Assembly: GCF_900637195.1 (NCBI RefSeq)
Contig: NZ_LR134356.1
Coordinates: 4,340,001-4,404,000 of the forward strand
Reading direction: 5' to 3'
DNA: 64,000 nucleotides
From: Mycolicibacterium aurum
Lineage (GTDB): Bacteria > Actinomycetota > Actinomycetes > Mycobacteriales > Mycobacteriaceae
In this document: positions 34,079 to 45,053 of the stretch, piece after piece
Numbering within the stretch: position 1 is the stretch's first letter
Layout of the letters: the number at the start of each line of letters is the position of its first letter
Program-made: the position numbers and the translations under genes
Notes under the pieces: model-generated
What the model saw: the letters and a program-made list of their open reading frames with translations, nothing else
The model's database searches: none
Told to the model about the DNA's origin: nothing

Positions 34079-34103
34079 CATGGGCGCTGCGCGGGTTGTC
34101 TGC

Positions 34104-34520
34104 TCAGGCGGGAACCAGGGTGAATGTCGTCGACCCCGCCGGCCCTGAGTTGCCGCACGGATTCGGTCCGTTGAGTGTGTAGAGGCCGTTCGTGCCGTCG
34201 AGGTCGAACGTGTACCGGGCGGCGACGTCGACCGCCCGGCCATCGGGGCAGAACGCGCCGCGCGGCACCCATTGGTCCAGGACGTATTGCGTGCCCTGAA
34301 TCCTCGCCTGGCCCTGATTTGTGTTGTTCTCGAGGTTGAAGAGCGTGATGCAGCCCGGTCCGCAACTGTCCACCCGCATGCTGATGTCCTCGGTGAGACC
34401 GGTGGCACCGACACTTCGGTATTGGTAGAAGCCCGGGGCCAGATCGGCGCTCGCGGGGGCGGCCAAGATAAGGCCCACGACAGCCAGGCCGCTCGAAACG
34501 CCTGGCAGAAGGAGCTTCAT
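34104..34520 (-). CDS. Small secreted mycobacterial protein
   Basis: 138 residues from ATG 34520 (GGGGAGG upstream), cleavable signal MKLLLPGVSSGLAVVGLILA..ASA. The mature part has four cysteines (CGPGC, FCPDG, NPCGN) that could form two disulfides, and a beta-rich pattern. No named function. A 184-base gap to the next gene carries nothing else obvious. Confidence 0.75.
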   Translation of the reverse strand: MKLLLPGVSSGLAVVGLILAAPASADLAPGFYQYRSVGATGLTEDISMRVDSCGPGCITLFNLENNTNQGQARIQGTQYVLDQWVPRGAFCPDGRAVDVAARYTFDLDGTNGLYTLNGPNPCGNSGPAGSTTFTLVPA

Positions 34521-34704
34521 CAGTGCCTCCCCGCGGCTGGTCATGCCCCGTGCGTTGTCGCTGAGTGTAGAAAACGCAGCGCGACGCCGCGAGGTTTTCG
34601 CAGGCGTCGGCCCGCGAGCGGCTGAACCCCGCCGCCCACCGGATTCGACTCCCAACCAAACGGTTAGTCTGGCCGTGGTACGCCGATGAACCAGGAGTCC
34701 GCAC

Positions 34705-35862
<1,158 letters not shown>

Positions 35863-35870
35863 GATAACAC

Positions 35871-36977
35871 ATGGACTTCCAACTGAGCGAAGAACAGGTC
35901 CTGCTACGGGACACCACCCGCGAGATGTTGACGCGCAAGTACGACACGGAAAGCCGGCTCAAGGCCATCGACAGTGATCTCGGCTGGAGCCGCGAAGTGT
36001 GGACGCAGCTGGCCGAGGTCGGTGTCCTCGGACTCGGGTTCGAGGAGGACGCGGGCGGCCAGATCGAGATCCTGGTGGTGCTGACCGAGATCGGGCGACG
36101 GCTGGCGCCTGAGCCCGTGCTTCATGCGGCCCTGGGCCCGGGCGCGCTGATCGCCGAGGTGGGCACCGAGCAGCAGCGGGCCCTGCTCGACGAGGTCGCG
36201 GCCGGGGAACGCCTGCTGGCCCTCGCGCATCTGGAGCCCGGCATGGGCAGGCCGACCGCGACGGTCACCACCAGCGCGACGCGTGACGGTGACTCGTGGG
36301 TGATCAGCGGAACCAAGAACCCCGTGCTGGCCGGCGACTGCGCCGACACGCTGGTTGTCAGCGCGGCGCTGCCCGACGGCGGCACCGGACTGTTCCTCGT
36401 CGACGCCTCGACGGTGCAGCGGCACCCGTACCGCACCTTCGACGGTCAACGGGGCGCGCAGATCGATTTCGACGGGGTGGCCGCCGAACCGCTCGGAGAG
36501 GCCGGCGACGCATCCACGGCCATCGAGCGGGCCCTGGTGCGAGTCTCGTCCGGCCTGTGCGCCGAGGCGCTCGGCGCGATGGAAGAGGCTCTGCGGCTGA
36601 CAAGCGAATACCTCACCCAGCGTAAGCAATTCGGCGTGACGCTGAGCAAGTTCCAGACGCTCACCCAGCGCGCCGCCGACATGTACGTCTCCCTTGAGCT
36701 CGCCCGCAGCATGACCTTCTACGCCGCCATGTCGGTCGCTGACGGCGATCTCGATCCGACCATCGCGGCGCGGGCCAAGCTGCAGATCGGCCGCTCGGGG
36801 CGCCACATCAGTGAGGAAGCGATCCAGCTGCACGGCGGCATCGGCGTGACGGCCGAATACCCGGTCGGGCACTACGCGGCGCGACTCACCGCGATCGAGC
36901 ACACGCTCGGGTCCACCCGGGATCAGCTGCACGTGCTCGCCGGCCAGCTCGGCGACTACGAGGTGGTCACCGTCTAG
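35871..36977 (+). CDS. Acyl-CoA dehydrogenase, FadE family (subunit 2)
   Basis: 368 residues. ACAD fold with a C-terminal domain YLTQRKQFGVTLSKFQTLTQRAADM (in parts) and EEAIQLHGGIGVTAEYPVGHY. The central beta domain is less conserved than in subunit 1 (SWVISGTKNPVLAGDCAD). Pairs with the gene just upstream; such FadE pairs in mycobacteria oxidise bulky CoA thioesters such as sterol side chains. Substrate not identifiable here. Confidence 0.9.
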   Translation: MDFQLSEEQVLLRDTTREMLTRKYDTESRLKAIDSDLGWSREVWTQLAEVGVLGLGFEEDAGGQIEILVVLTEIGRRLAPEPVLHAALGPGALIAEVGTEQQRALLDEVAAGERLLALAHLEPGMGRPTATVTTSATRDGDSWVISGTKNPVLAGDCADTLVVSAALPDGGTGLFLVDASTVQRHPYRTFDGQRGAQIDFDGVAAEPLGEAGDASTAIERALVRVSSGLCAEALGAMEEALRLTSEYLTQRKQFGVTLSKFQTLTQRAADMYVSLELARSMTFYAAMSVADGDLDPTIAARAKLQIGRSGRHISEEAIQLHGGIGVTAEYPVGHYAARLTAIEHTLGSTRDQLHVLAGQLGDYEVVTV

Positions 36978-37028
36978 TCCGGGGACGTTCGCGCTGCTCA
37001 GGCGCGCATTCTTGCGTAGCCTGCTGCC

Positions 37029-38726
37029 ATGGTTGGGCACACCATCGTCCTCGGCGCCGACGCGCTCGCGGTGCGCATCGTCGAGGAGCTCCGTAGCGCG
37101 GGCGCAACGGTGACCGTCATCGAACGTGCGGACCAGCTGGCCTCGGCCGGGCTGTCGACCGCCGCCGCCGTGGTGTGCGTGAGCCCCGATGACGCCGAGA
37201 ATCTTGAGATCGCGCTGCTGGCACGGCAAATGAGTGCCTCGGTACGGGTGGTCGCCCGGTTGGCAAACGGGGTCCTTCGTGACGCCATGGCTGCCGGCAA
37301 CGGTCCGGGCGCCGTATTGGACGTCGCCGATCTTGCGGCACCGTCGGTGGTGGAGGCATGCCTGGCGCGCACCACGCACACCATCGTCGCCGGCGGAGTG
37401 AACTTCGTGGTCTCCGGTGCGGATGCCCCGCGGGCCGGCACGCTCCGCGAGATCTACGGCGACCTGGCGCCGGTTGCCGTCCTGCGCGGGGAGAACTCAC
37501 CTCGACCTGGCGAGCTCAGCGTCTGTCCGGGTCGAGATCTGACCGTCGCTGAAGGCGATTGGGTCGCGATGATCGGGACCGCCGACGAACTTCCCGGGTA
37601 TCAGATCGCCGGCACCGGCGCTAAGGCCGGTGCGCGACACAGTCCCCGTGCGCGGGTCTTCGGCGCGGTGCGCGCGTTTCGGCAGGACGTCAATCCCAAT
37701 TTCTACCGCGCACTCGCCGCATCGCTGGCCTTGCTGACACTGTCGACGATGCTGCTCTGGTTCACCTACGACAAGCCGGGAATGAGCTTTGTCGACGCTC
37801 TCTACTTCTCCACCGAGACGATTGCGACGGTGGGCTACGGAGACTTCAGCTTCATCGACCAACCGACCTGGCTACGCCTGTTCGGCGTCGTACTGATGTT
37901 CGCGGGGGTCACTTCCACCGCGGTCCTGATGGCGTTCGTCGCTGATCTGCTCCTGTCCCGACGCATCGCGCAGTCCGCCGGCCGCCGTAAAGTGCGCGAA
38001 CTGCAGAACCACATCATCGTCGTCGGACTCGGCTCTTTCGGAATCCGCGTCGCCGCCGATCTCAAGGCCGCGGGCCACGACGTCGCGGTCATCGAACGCA
38101 ACGACGACAATCGATATCTCTCTGCCGCAGCCGAGTTGGACGTCCCGGTGATCTTCGGTGACGCGACCCTGCCCTCGACGCTGGAGGCGGCCCGGATCGA
38201 CGACGCGGCGGCCGTGGCAGTCCTGACCCACGATGACATGGTCAACATCGAGACGGGCATCGTCCTGCGCGAGCGCCTGGGCCCGCGATGGATGAAATCG
38301 CACCCCGGCACCGGTGTCCCTGTGGTGCTTCGGGTGTTCGACCGCTCCCTGGGATCGGCAGTCTCCCATCGATTCGGTTTCGAAAATGTGCGCTCGACAG
38401 TCGAATTGGCGGCGCCGTGGTTCATCGGCGCCGCGCTCGGACTCACGGTTTTCGGGACGTTCTCGGTAGGGCAGGCATCCTTCATGGTCGGCGGCGTACG
38501 CGTCGAGCCGGACAGCGAACTGGATGGGATGCACATGGCCGACCTGTCGACCCACACCCGGGTGATCGCCATTGCCGGCCCCAGCGGCTCGTGGGAGTTA
38601 CATCCACGCCGTGGTTCGCGGCTGTCGGCCGGCGATACCGCATACCTGGTAGGGCCTTACCACGAGCTGCTGGACACCTTGGGCAAGGGACAGCGGGCCC
38701 AGCCCGAAACTCTGCTGTTCGGTTGA
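37029..38726 (+). CDS. Two-RCK potassium channel protein
   Basis: 565 residues: an N-terminal TrkA-N/RCK-like domain (HTIVLGADALAVRIVEEL), two membrane helices (ALAASLALLTLSTMLLWF; WLRLFGVVLMFAGVTSTAV) around a pore with the filter TVGYGD, then a second RCK with the nucleotide motif IIVVGLGSFGIRVA and a C-terminal TrkA-C-like part. The cytosolic domain before the pore is unusual but known in actinobacteria. Likely ligand-gated K+ channel. Confidence 0.9.
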   Translation: MVGHTIVLGADALAVRIVEELRSAGATVTVIERADQLASAGLSTAAAVVCVSPDDAENLEIALLARQMSASVRVVARLANGVLRDAMAAGNGPGAVLDVADLAAPSVVEACLARTTHTIVAGGVNFVVSGADAPRAGTLREIYGDLAPVAVLRGENSPRPGELSVCPGRDLTVAEGDWVAMIGTADELPGYQIAGTGAKAGARHSPRARVFGAVRAFRQDVNPNFYRALAASLALLTLSTMLLWFTYDKPGMSFVDALYFSTETIATVGYGDFSFIDQPTWLRLFGVVLMFAGVTSTAVLMAFVADLLLSRRIAQSAGRRKVRELQNHIIVVGLGSFGIRVAADLKAAGHDVAVIERNDDNRYLSAAAELDVPVIFGDATLPSTLEAARIDDAAAVAVLTHDDMVNIETGIVLRERLGPRWMKSHPGTGVPVVLRVFDRSLGSAVSHRFGFENVRSTVELAAPWFIGAALGLTVFGTFSVGQASFMVGGVRVEPDSELDGMHMADLSTHTRVIAIAGPSGSWELHPRRGSRLSAGDTAYLVGPYHELLDTLGKGQRAQPETLLFG

Positions 38727-38749
38727 GCCATGCGAACGGGACGTGGCCC

Positions 38750-39640
38750 CTACACGGAAAGCGTTGTGCCGGTCTCTTTTTCGGCGATCTCCCACAGCCG
38801 GGCGGCAGCCTCGTAGTCGCAGGCGTTGGCGGTGCGTCCGCTCAGCGCCGGCCCGCCCTTGAACCCGAAGCGGCCGTCGATGCCGACGTAGCTGCCGGGT
38901 GGAATCGGCTCGGTGATGCAGTACAGCGTCGGCGCCGCACCGGCGTCGATGTCGTTGCCGATCCTGTTGGCCAACGACTGCGCAACGGTGTGAACCGCGG
39001 CCATCATGCGCGTGTCGGACACGTTGGTCAGATTCGATGCGACCCAGCCGGGGTGGGTCAGCTGGGCCACGACGGGTGACCCCGCCGTACGCAGCCGTCG
39101 ATCGAGCTCCAGCCCCCACAGCATGACCGCCAGCTTCGAACGGGCGTAGGCCGGAAACGACGACCAGGTACGCGACCGCAGATGCGGGTCGTCGAAGGCG
39201 AACGTCGCCCGCTTGTGGGCGTCGGAACCGACGTTGATGATCTGCGATCGCACCCGGTCGAAGAGCAGATTGGTCAGGGCGAACGGACCCAGGAAATTGG
39301 TGCCGAGCGTGATCTCGAAACCGTCGACGGTGTCGCTGCGGGTCTGGGCGACCAGGCCGGCGTTGTTGATCAGGATGTCCACGTCGCCCTCGAACAGGGT
39401 GGGGAACGCCCGCACCGAAGCCTGGTCGGCGAGGTCCAGCTTCACCACCTCGGTGTCCCCGCCCATCTCGGCGGCGCGCTGCGCACCCAGGTCGAGGTTG
39501 CGCACCGCCAGGATCACGTGGGCGCCGGCGCCGGCGAGGGCGCGGGCGGTCGCCAACCCGACGCCGTTGGTCGCACCGGTCACGATGATGCGCTTGCCGC
39601 TGAGATTGCCGAGTCGGCTCGGCGACCAATCCGAAGTCAC
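38750..39640 (-). CDS. Short-chain dehydrogenase/reductase (retinol-dehydrogenase-like)
   Basis: 296 residues with the SDR coenzyme motif VTGATNGVGLA, NNAG (INNAGLVAQ), and YARSK as the YxxxK site. Arg residues after the glycine motif (AVRNLDLG) suggest NADP(H). The extended C-terminus is typical of the retinol-dehydrogenase-like group. Converges with the potassium-channel gene. Confidence 0.88.
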   Translation of the reverse strand: MTSDWSPSRLGNLSGKRIIVTGATNGVGLATARALAGAGAHVILAVRNLDLGAQRAAEMGGDTEVVKLDLADQASVRAFPTLFEGDVDILINNAGLVAQTRSDTVDGFEITLGTNFLGPFALTNLLFDRVRSQIINVGSDAHKRATFAFDDPHLRSRTWSSFPAYARSKLAVMLWGLELDRRLRTAGSPVVAQLTHPGWVASNLTNVSDTRMMAAVHTVAQSLANRIGNDIDAGAAPTLYCITEPIPPGSYVGIDGRFGFKGGPALSGRTANACDYEAAARLWEIAEKETGTTLSV

Positions 39641-39760
39641 GGAGCGAGATTAGCCGGGCAATCGTTGACATGACAGATTGCGGCTGGTTGTCTACCGAGA
39701 AATGACAACAATTCAGGCCTGTTCTACCTACTTCGGTATGACGAGGAGCCAGTCGGCGGT

Positions 39761-40204
39761 ATGACAGACAGCGCCCGCGAGATCGAGAACCTGATCTACA
39801 CCTACGCCGAGCGTCTCGACGCCGGCGATCTGGACGGGGTGGCCGCCCTGTTCGCCCATGGGCGCATCGCCGGGATGGAGGACGGACCGCCCGAGACGGT
39901 GTTCACCGGGGTGTCCGGGGTGCGGGGGATGTACGAGATGGCCACCCGCCTGTACGAAGACGGCACGCCCAAGACCAGACATCTGACGAGCAACGTCCGG
40001 ATCTACGTGGACGAGGCCGCAGGCACCGCGCACGGCGGCGCGTACTACTGCGTCACCCAGGCGACGCCCGACCTGCCGCTGCAGATCATCGTGACGGGGC
40101 ACTACCGCGACACCTTCCACCGCATCGACGGCACGTGGTGGTTCGACACCCGGATCATGTTCGTCGACCAGGTCGGGGACACCAGCCACCATCTGAAGTT
40201 CTGA
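39761..40204 (+). CDS. SnoaL/NTF2-like protein
   Basis: 147 residues of the cone-shaped SnoaL/NTF2 fold: REIENLIYTYAERLDAGDLDGVAALF at the start and DTFHRIDGTWWFDTRIMFVD at the end, as in hydroxysteroid isomerases and dehydratases. First gene of the five-gene operon 39761-44327; three bases separate it from the sulfotransferase. Confidence 0.85.
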   Translation: MTDSAREIENLIYTYAERLDAGDLDGVAALFAHGRIAGMEDGPPETVFTGVSGVRGMYEMATRLYEDGTPKTRHLTSNVRIYVDEAAGTAHGGAYYCVTQATPDLPLQIIVTGHYRDTFHRIDGTWWFDTRIMFVDQVGDTSHHLKF

Positions 40205-40207
40205 CCT

Positions 40208-41422
40208 GTGGCCGAGTCCTCCAGCGCGCCTTTCGACGCGACCCGACTCACTGCCGCCGCGCAGGAGAAGGAGGGGCTGCAGGATTGGGGCCCACTGCCG
40301 TTCGAGGTGCCGCTGGAGGTGCTGACCGACAGCTACTCAAGCGCTGACCTGAACGACATCGGCGTCCACATCCTGCGGTCGGGACTGGTGCACAGCCTGC
40401 GGATGCGGTTACGCGCCCAGGAGTGGTTCCGGCGCTATCCCGAGATCGCGCAGGAGACGATCCTCGCGCCCATCGTGGTGGTCGGCATGATGCGCAGCGG
40501 AACGACGCTGCTGCAACGGCTGCTCGCCGCCGACGAGCGCTTCCACTGCGCGTACGGCTGGGAGGTCGTCGAGGTGGCGCCCAAGCTCGATTACCGGTGG
40601 ACCGCCGAGGAGGACCCCCGCATCGCCGTCAGCGAGAAGCGCGAGGCCATGTCGCGCGAGTTGGCTCCCGAACTGTTCGCCATTCACCCGATGTACGCGC
40701 GCGAGCCCGAAGAGGAGATCGTCTTCCTGTCGGACGCCTTCCTGTCCCACGTGCCCGAGTCCGGCGCGCACGTGCCCGCGTACCGGGCCTGGATCGACAC
40801 CCAGGACTTCACCCCCGCGTATCGGTATCTGCATCGCATGCTGCAGTTCCTGCAGTGGCAGAAACGGCAAGCCGGTGGACCGACCGCGCAGCCCGATCCC
40901 CGGCGATGGGTGCTCAAGTCTCCCGCCCATCTCGGGTATCTCGACGTGCTGCGCAGCCAGTTTCCCGACCTTCACGTCGTCCATATGCATCGAGACCCCC
41001 GCGAGACCATCCCGTCCGGAGCGAGCCTCAACGCCACCCTGCACGCCATGCACGCCGATCACGTGGATCGCCGACGTGTCGGCACCGAGTGGCTGGGCCG
41101 GATGGGATGGACCAACGACCGCGCGATGGACACCCGCGCGGCGTGGGACGACGAGTCGGCGCGGTGCACCGACATCGAGTTCGCCGACGCGGTCGCCGAT
41201 CCGGTCGGCCAGGTGTCCCGGGTCTACGACGCGATCGGACTCGACATGACCGGTACCGCGGAGTCGGCGATGCGGCGCTGGCTCGCCGACCGCCCCCGCG
41301 AAGTTCCCCGGCCGCACTATGCAGCAGGCGATTTCGGGCTGAGCGACGCCGAGATCGAGGAACGGTTCGCCGCCTACAACGCACGCTTTCGCTCCACGCC
41401 CCAACCCACGAGGAGGACCTAG
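40208..41422 (+). CDS. Sulfotransferase-family protein
   Basis: 404 residues from GTG 40208. The PAPS-binding loop is VVVGMMRSGTTLLQRLL (near residue 95), and a 3'-phosphate region VVHMHRDPRETIPSG follows. Large mycobacterial family of membrane-associated sulfotransferases, substrates mostly unknown. In an operon with an NTF2-like protein, a DUF1214 protein and two SDRs. Confidence 0.88.
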   Translation: MAESSSAPFDATRLTAAAQEKEGLQDWGPLPFEVPLEVLTDSYSSADLNDIGVHILRSGLVHSLRMRLRAQEWFRRYPEIAQETILAPIVVVGMMRSGTTLLQRLLAADERFHCAYGWEVVEVAPKLDYRWTAEEDPRIAVSEKREAMSRELAPELFAIHPMYAREPEEEIVFLSDAFLSHVPESGAHVPAYRAWIDTQDFTPAYRYLHRMLQFLQWQKRQAGGPTAQPDPRRWVLKSPAHLGYLDVLRSQFPDLHVVHMHRDPRETIPSGASLNATLHAMHADHVDRRRVGTEWLGRMGWTNDRAMDTRAAWDDESARCTDIEFADAVADPVGQVSRVYDAIGLDMTGTAESAMRRWLADRPREVPRPHYAAGDFGLSDAEIEERFAAYNARFRSTPQPTRRT

Positions 41423-42676
41423 ATGGCCGAGCACGACGGCGACCCGCTCGCGACGGCGTCGCAGCACGAACAGGAGCTTGCCGCGCTGGACCTCATCGCC
41501 CACCCGACGGTCACGGCGGCGTACCGCAGTGTCGCCGACACCTGGCTGGGGCGGGCGAAAGCATCCGACGCGATGCGCGCGCGGTTCGACGATGCGTTCG
41601 CCGAGGTCATGTTCTCCGCCGCGGTCTGGTCGTCCAACCAGGACAAGTTGCGCCCCAAGGTCAGTTGCATCACCCGGCTGGGCCACCCCGTGAACGGCCG
41701 GGCCGTTCCCGGATCCCGCTGGGGCATCGACAATCCCGACAGCGTGTACCGGGTGATCCCGATCTCCGGCGACGAGCGCTACGAGATCCACGGACGCGTC
41801 GGCACCCACCGCATGACCGAGAACTACTTCACGCTGTGGGACGCGAACATGGGCACCGTCGCCGTGCTCAACGGCCGCACCATGGAGGTCGAACCGGACG
41901 GATCGTTCACCATCACCGTCGATTCCGATCCGGCGGGCGGCCGTCCCAACCACGTGCAGACCACCTCGGCGGCGCACGAGTTCTACATCCGCGATGTGCT
42001 GCTGAACTGGGACCGCGACGACCCGAATCACCTGACGGTACAACGTCTCGGTGCACCGCCGTCGAGTCCCCCGAGAACGCTGGATGAACAGGCCGACGCC
42101 ACCGCCGACATGATGGCGTACTTCGCCAACTTCACCGGCAAGCTCAGCCACGGCATCTACAAGATGCCACCCAACAACTTCAACCTCGCCTGGTCCGCGG
42201 ACAAGGTCGGTGCCATGCGCAACCAGGTGTATGTGATGGGCCGCTTCGACCTGAACCCCGGCGAGGCCTTCGTCGTCGACGTCAGCGACGGAGGGGCCGA
42301 GTACTTCACGGTGCCACTGAGCAACATCTGGGGCACCACTTTGGAACTCGTCGACAAAACGGGCAGCCTGAACAAGGCGCAGTCGGTGCCCAATGACGAC
42401 GGCACCTACACCTACGTCATCTCCCCCACCGATCCCGGCGTGGCGAACTGGATCGACTCCGACGGGCTCCACGAGGCGATCCTGACCCTGCGGATGGCCG
42501 AGTTCGGGCCGGACGGACCCACCGAAGACCTCGGCGCCCGCGGCCGGGTGATCACGCTCGACGACCTGGATCGCGAGGTTCCGGCTCTGCCACGGGTATC
42601 CGCGCAGGAGCGGGCAACCCAGCTCGCCGACCGCCGAGCGTCGTATCTACGGCGGCTACCCGAGGGGACGAACTGA
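41423..42676 (+). CDS. DUF1214-domain protein
   Basis: 417 residues beginning at the base after the sulfotransferase stop. The C-terminal region (PPNNFNLAWSADKVGAMRNQVYVMGRFDL, in parts; GAEYFTVPLSNIWGTT) matches the DUF1214 fold. Function unknown; often found in mycobacterial operons for sterol or terpenoid breakdown. Coupled by one base to the SDR that follows (stop/ATG at 42676). Confidence 0.8.
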   Translation: MAEHDGDPLATASQHEQELAALDLIAHPTVTAAYRSVADTWLGRAKASDAMRARFDDAFAEVMFSAAVWSSNQDKLRPKVSCITRLGHPVNGRAVPGSRWGIDNPDSVYRVIPISGDERYEIHGRVGTHRMTENYFTLWDANMGTVAVLNGRTMEVEPDGSFTITVDSDPAGGRPNHVQTTSAAHEFYIRDVLLNWDRDDPNHLTVQRLGAPPSSPPRTLDEQADATADMMAYFANFTGKLSHGIYKMPPNNFNLAWSADKVGAMRNQVYVMGRFDLNPGEAFVVDVSDGGAEYFTVPLSNIWGTTLELVDKTGSLNKAQSVPNDDGTYTYVISPTDPGVANWIDSDGLHEAILTLRMAEFGPDGPTEDLGARGRVITLDDLDREVPALPRVSAQERATQLADRRASYLRRLPEGTN

Positions 42677-43509
42677 TGACGACGTGGCTGATCACCGGAT
42701 GCTCCACCGGGATAGGTCGTGAGATCGCCCGCGCCGCACTGGAAGCCGGCCATCACGTCGCCGCGACGGCCCGCAGGCAGGACACCGTTGCTGACTTCGC
42801 CGACGAGTTCGGCGACCGGGCACTGGCACTGCCGCTCGACGTCACCGACGGCGACCAGATCCGCACCGCCGTCGCCACTACGGAGCGCACCTTCGGCGGG
42901 ATCGACGTGTTGGTGAACAACGCCGGCTACGGATACATGTCGGCGGTCGAGGAAGGCGATGACGCCGAAGTGCGGAAGTTGTTCGACACGAACTACTTCG
43001 GCGTGGTCGACACTCTCAAGGCGGTGTTGCCGGGCATGCGCTCCCGCAGATCCGGGCACGTCATCAACATCTCGTCGATGACGGGTCTGGTCGCCAACCC
43101 GCCGAACGCCTACTACTCGTCGACGAAGTTCGCGCTCGAGGCGCTGACCGAGGCGCTGGCGAAGGAGGTGGGCCCACTCGGCATCAAGGTGAGCGCGGTC
43201 GAACCCGGCGCCTTCCGTACCGATTGGGCAGCGCGCTCCATGCAGGAGTCGTCAACGCCCATCGGGGATTACGACGAGAATGTCGGCAGCCGCAAGACGA
43301 TGATCAAAGAGTTTGCCAACCACCTGCCGGGTGACCCTCGCAAGGTGGCGGAAGCGGTGTTGATGCTGACGACGCTGGAGAATCCCCCGCTGCGGCTGCT
43401 GCTCGGACGCGACGTCCTGAAGGCGGTGCGCGACAAGATCAGCGAGCTGACGGCGTCGATCGATGAATGGGAAGCCGTCACCAAGAACGTGAACTTCCCG
43501 AAGGCGTGA
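42676..43509 (+). CDS. Short-chain dehydrogenase/reductase
   Basis: 277 residues: LITGCSTGIGREIA, LVNNAGYGYMSAVEEG, YYSSTKFAL (YxxxK), and the C-terminal segment of the classical SDR. The third of five operon genes to overlap or abut its neighbour. Likely NADP-dependent; substrate unknown. Confidence 0.9.
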   Translation: MTTWLITGCSTGIGREIARAALEAGHHVAATARRQDTVADFADEFGDRALALPLDVTDGDQIRTAVATTERTFGGIDVLVNNAGYGYMSAVEEGDDAEVRKLFDTNYFGVVDTLKAVLPGMRSRRSGHVINISSMTGLVANPPNAYYSSTKFALEALTEALAKEVGPLGIKVSAVEPGAFRTDWAARSMQESSTPIGDYDENVGSRKTMIKEFANHLPGDPRKVAEAVLMLTTLENPPLRLLLGRDVLKAVRDKISELTASIDEWEAVTKNVNFPKA

Positions 43510-43511
43510 CG

Positions 43512-44327
43512 ATGGGCAACCTGGACGGTCACGTCGCCTTCATCACCGGTGCCGCCCGCGGGATGGGGCGCGCGCACGCCGTCACGCTGGCCGGTGCGGG
43601 CGCCGACATCATCGCCGTCGACATCTGCGCGGAGTTCGACTCGACCGATTACCCAGGGTCGACCCCGGACGACCTGGCCGAGACGGTGAGACTTGTTGAG
43701 CGGCAGGGCCGACGGATCCTGGCCCGGCAGGCCGACGTGCGTGACCCGGAAGCGCTCGACGACGTGGTGGCCGACGCCATGCGCGAGTTCGGCCGCCTCG
43801 ACATCGTGATCGCCAACGCGGGCATCATCCGGGTGAGCGACACCGAAGATCGGCGGCAGACCTTCCGCGATGTCGTCGAGGTCAACCTGATCGGCGCGTG
43901 GAACACCGTCGACGCCGCCATTCCGGCGCTGATCGCCGGGGGCCGCGGTGGCTCGATCGTGCTGGTCAGTTCCACCCAGGGGATCAAGGCGGCGGGCGAA
44001 AGGCCGGGCATCCAGGCCTACGGCGCCTCCAAACGCGCACTGGTGGCGCTGATGCAGGGTTGGGCGCTGCAACTCGCGCCGCACTCGATCCGGGTCAACG
44101 CCATCCACCCCAGTGGTGTTGCCACCGACATGATCATCAACGAGTCCACCATCGGGCTGGCCGAGGCGGGCGACGCGTGGCTGGCCAGCCAACAGAACGC
44201 CCTTCCCATCGCGCTGCTGCAGCCGACGGACATCGCCGGCGCGGTGGCCTGGCTGGTGTCCGATGCGGCGGCGTTCATCACCGGCACCTCGTGGCCGCTC
44301 GACGCCGGATTCACGCTGCGCAGTTGA
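43512..44327 (+). CDS. Mycofactocin-coupled-type SDR
   Basis: 271 residues from ATG 43512, two bases after the previous stop. Motif FITGAARGMGRAHA, an insertion ETVRLVERQGRRILARQADVRD (in parts) that characterises the TIGR03971 group with tightly bound NAD, and YGASKRAL. Group members pass electrons to mycofactocin. Last gene of the 39761-44327 operon, so the pathway probably oxidises an alcohol. Confidence 0.88.
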   Translation: MGNLDGHVAFITGAARGMGRAHAVTLAGAGADIIAVDICAEFDSTDYPGSTPDDLAETVRLVERQGRRILARQADVRDPEALDDVVADAMREFGRLDIVIANAGIIRVSDTEDRRQTFRDVVEVNLIGAWNTVDAAIPALIAGGRGGSIVLVSSTQGIKAAGERPGIQAYGASKRALVALMQGWALQLAPHSIRVNAIHPSGVATDMIINESTIGLAEAGDAWLASQQNALPIALLQPTDIAGAVAWLVSDAAAFITGTSWPLDAGFTLRS

Positions 44328-44359
44328 GGGAGGCGCCCGGGGCGAACTCCCGACCGGAC

Positions 44360-45034
44360 TCAGTAGGCGTCGTGCAGGCGGAACCACTCGTACGGCGGTT
44401 GCTGCGGCCAGCCCTGCGGTGAGTCCTCCCAGCTCTCCTGACGCCCGTACGGCGTGAGGTCGAGCAGATCGAAGACCAGCATGAACGGCTCTTCGCCGCG
44501 GTTGAACGTCTGCCAGGTGTGGAACACCTCGTCGCCGTCGCGCAGAAACACGCTGATCGCGTGGTGCTCCTCGCCGTCCACGGTGGTGTGGAAGTCCTCG
44601 TTGAACGTCGACCGGCCCGACGACACCCAGGGCAGGTCCCATTCCATCCGGTCCTTGAACGCCACCAGCTTGCCCACCGGCGCGCGGGACACCAGTACCA
44701 GCGAGGTGTCCTTGGCGTGCAGGTGTGACAGCGGACCGATGTGGTCGGCCATCATCGCACAGCCGGAACATCCCTCGTCCCAGTCGGATCCGAACATGAA
44801 GTGCTGCACGATGAGCTGACGTCGCCCGTCGAAGAGGTCGAGCAGGGTCACGGGACCGGCCTCGGTGTCGAACAGGTACGGCGCGTCGATGCGCACCATC
44901 GGCAGTCGGCGCCGCGCGGCACTCACCTGATCCTTGAGGCGGAACAGCTCCTTCTCCCGCACGAGCAGATCGGCGCGCGCCCGCTCCCAGTCGGCACGCG
45001 GGACGATCGGCGGCAGAGCAGTGGCGTCATCCAT
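44360..45034 (-). CDS. DUF899 thioredoxin-fold protein
   Basis: 224 residues of the DUF899 family: ADWERARADLLVREKE at the start, FMFGSDWDEGCSGCAMMAD with the CxxC, and YFHTYSxxxR-type region WQTFNRGEEP. Function unknown; the CxxC suggests a redox role. Converges with the preceding operon; twenty bases before the LLM gene on the same strand. Confidence 0.85.
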   Translation of the reverse strand: MDDATALPPIVPRADWERARADLLVREKELFRLKDQVSAARRRLPMVRIDAPYLFDTEAGPVTLLDLFDGRRQLIVQHFMFGSDWDEGCSGCAMMADHIGPLSHLHAKDTSLVLVSRAPVGKLVAFKDRMEWDLPWVSSGRSTFNEDFHTTVDGEEHHAISVFLRDGDEVFHTWQTFNRGEEPFMLVFDLLDLTPYGRQESWEDSPQGWPQQPPYEWFRLHDAY

Positions 45035-45053
45035 GCCCCGAGCTTGCCGGTCG

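Noticed and set aside
40409..42472. A 687-codon minus-strand frame opposite the sulfotransferase and DUF1214 genes
   Set aside because: Spans two well-supported genes on the other strand and shows no motif; long antisense frames are normal at this GC content.
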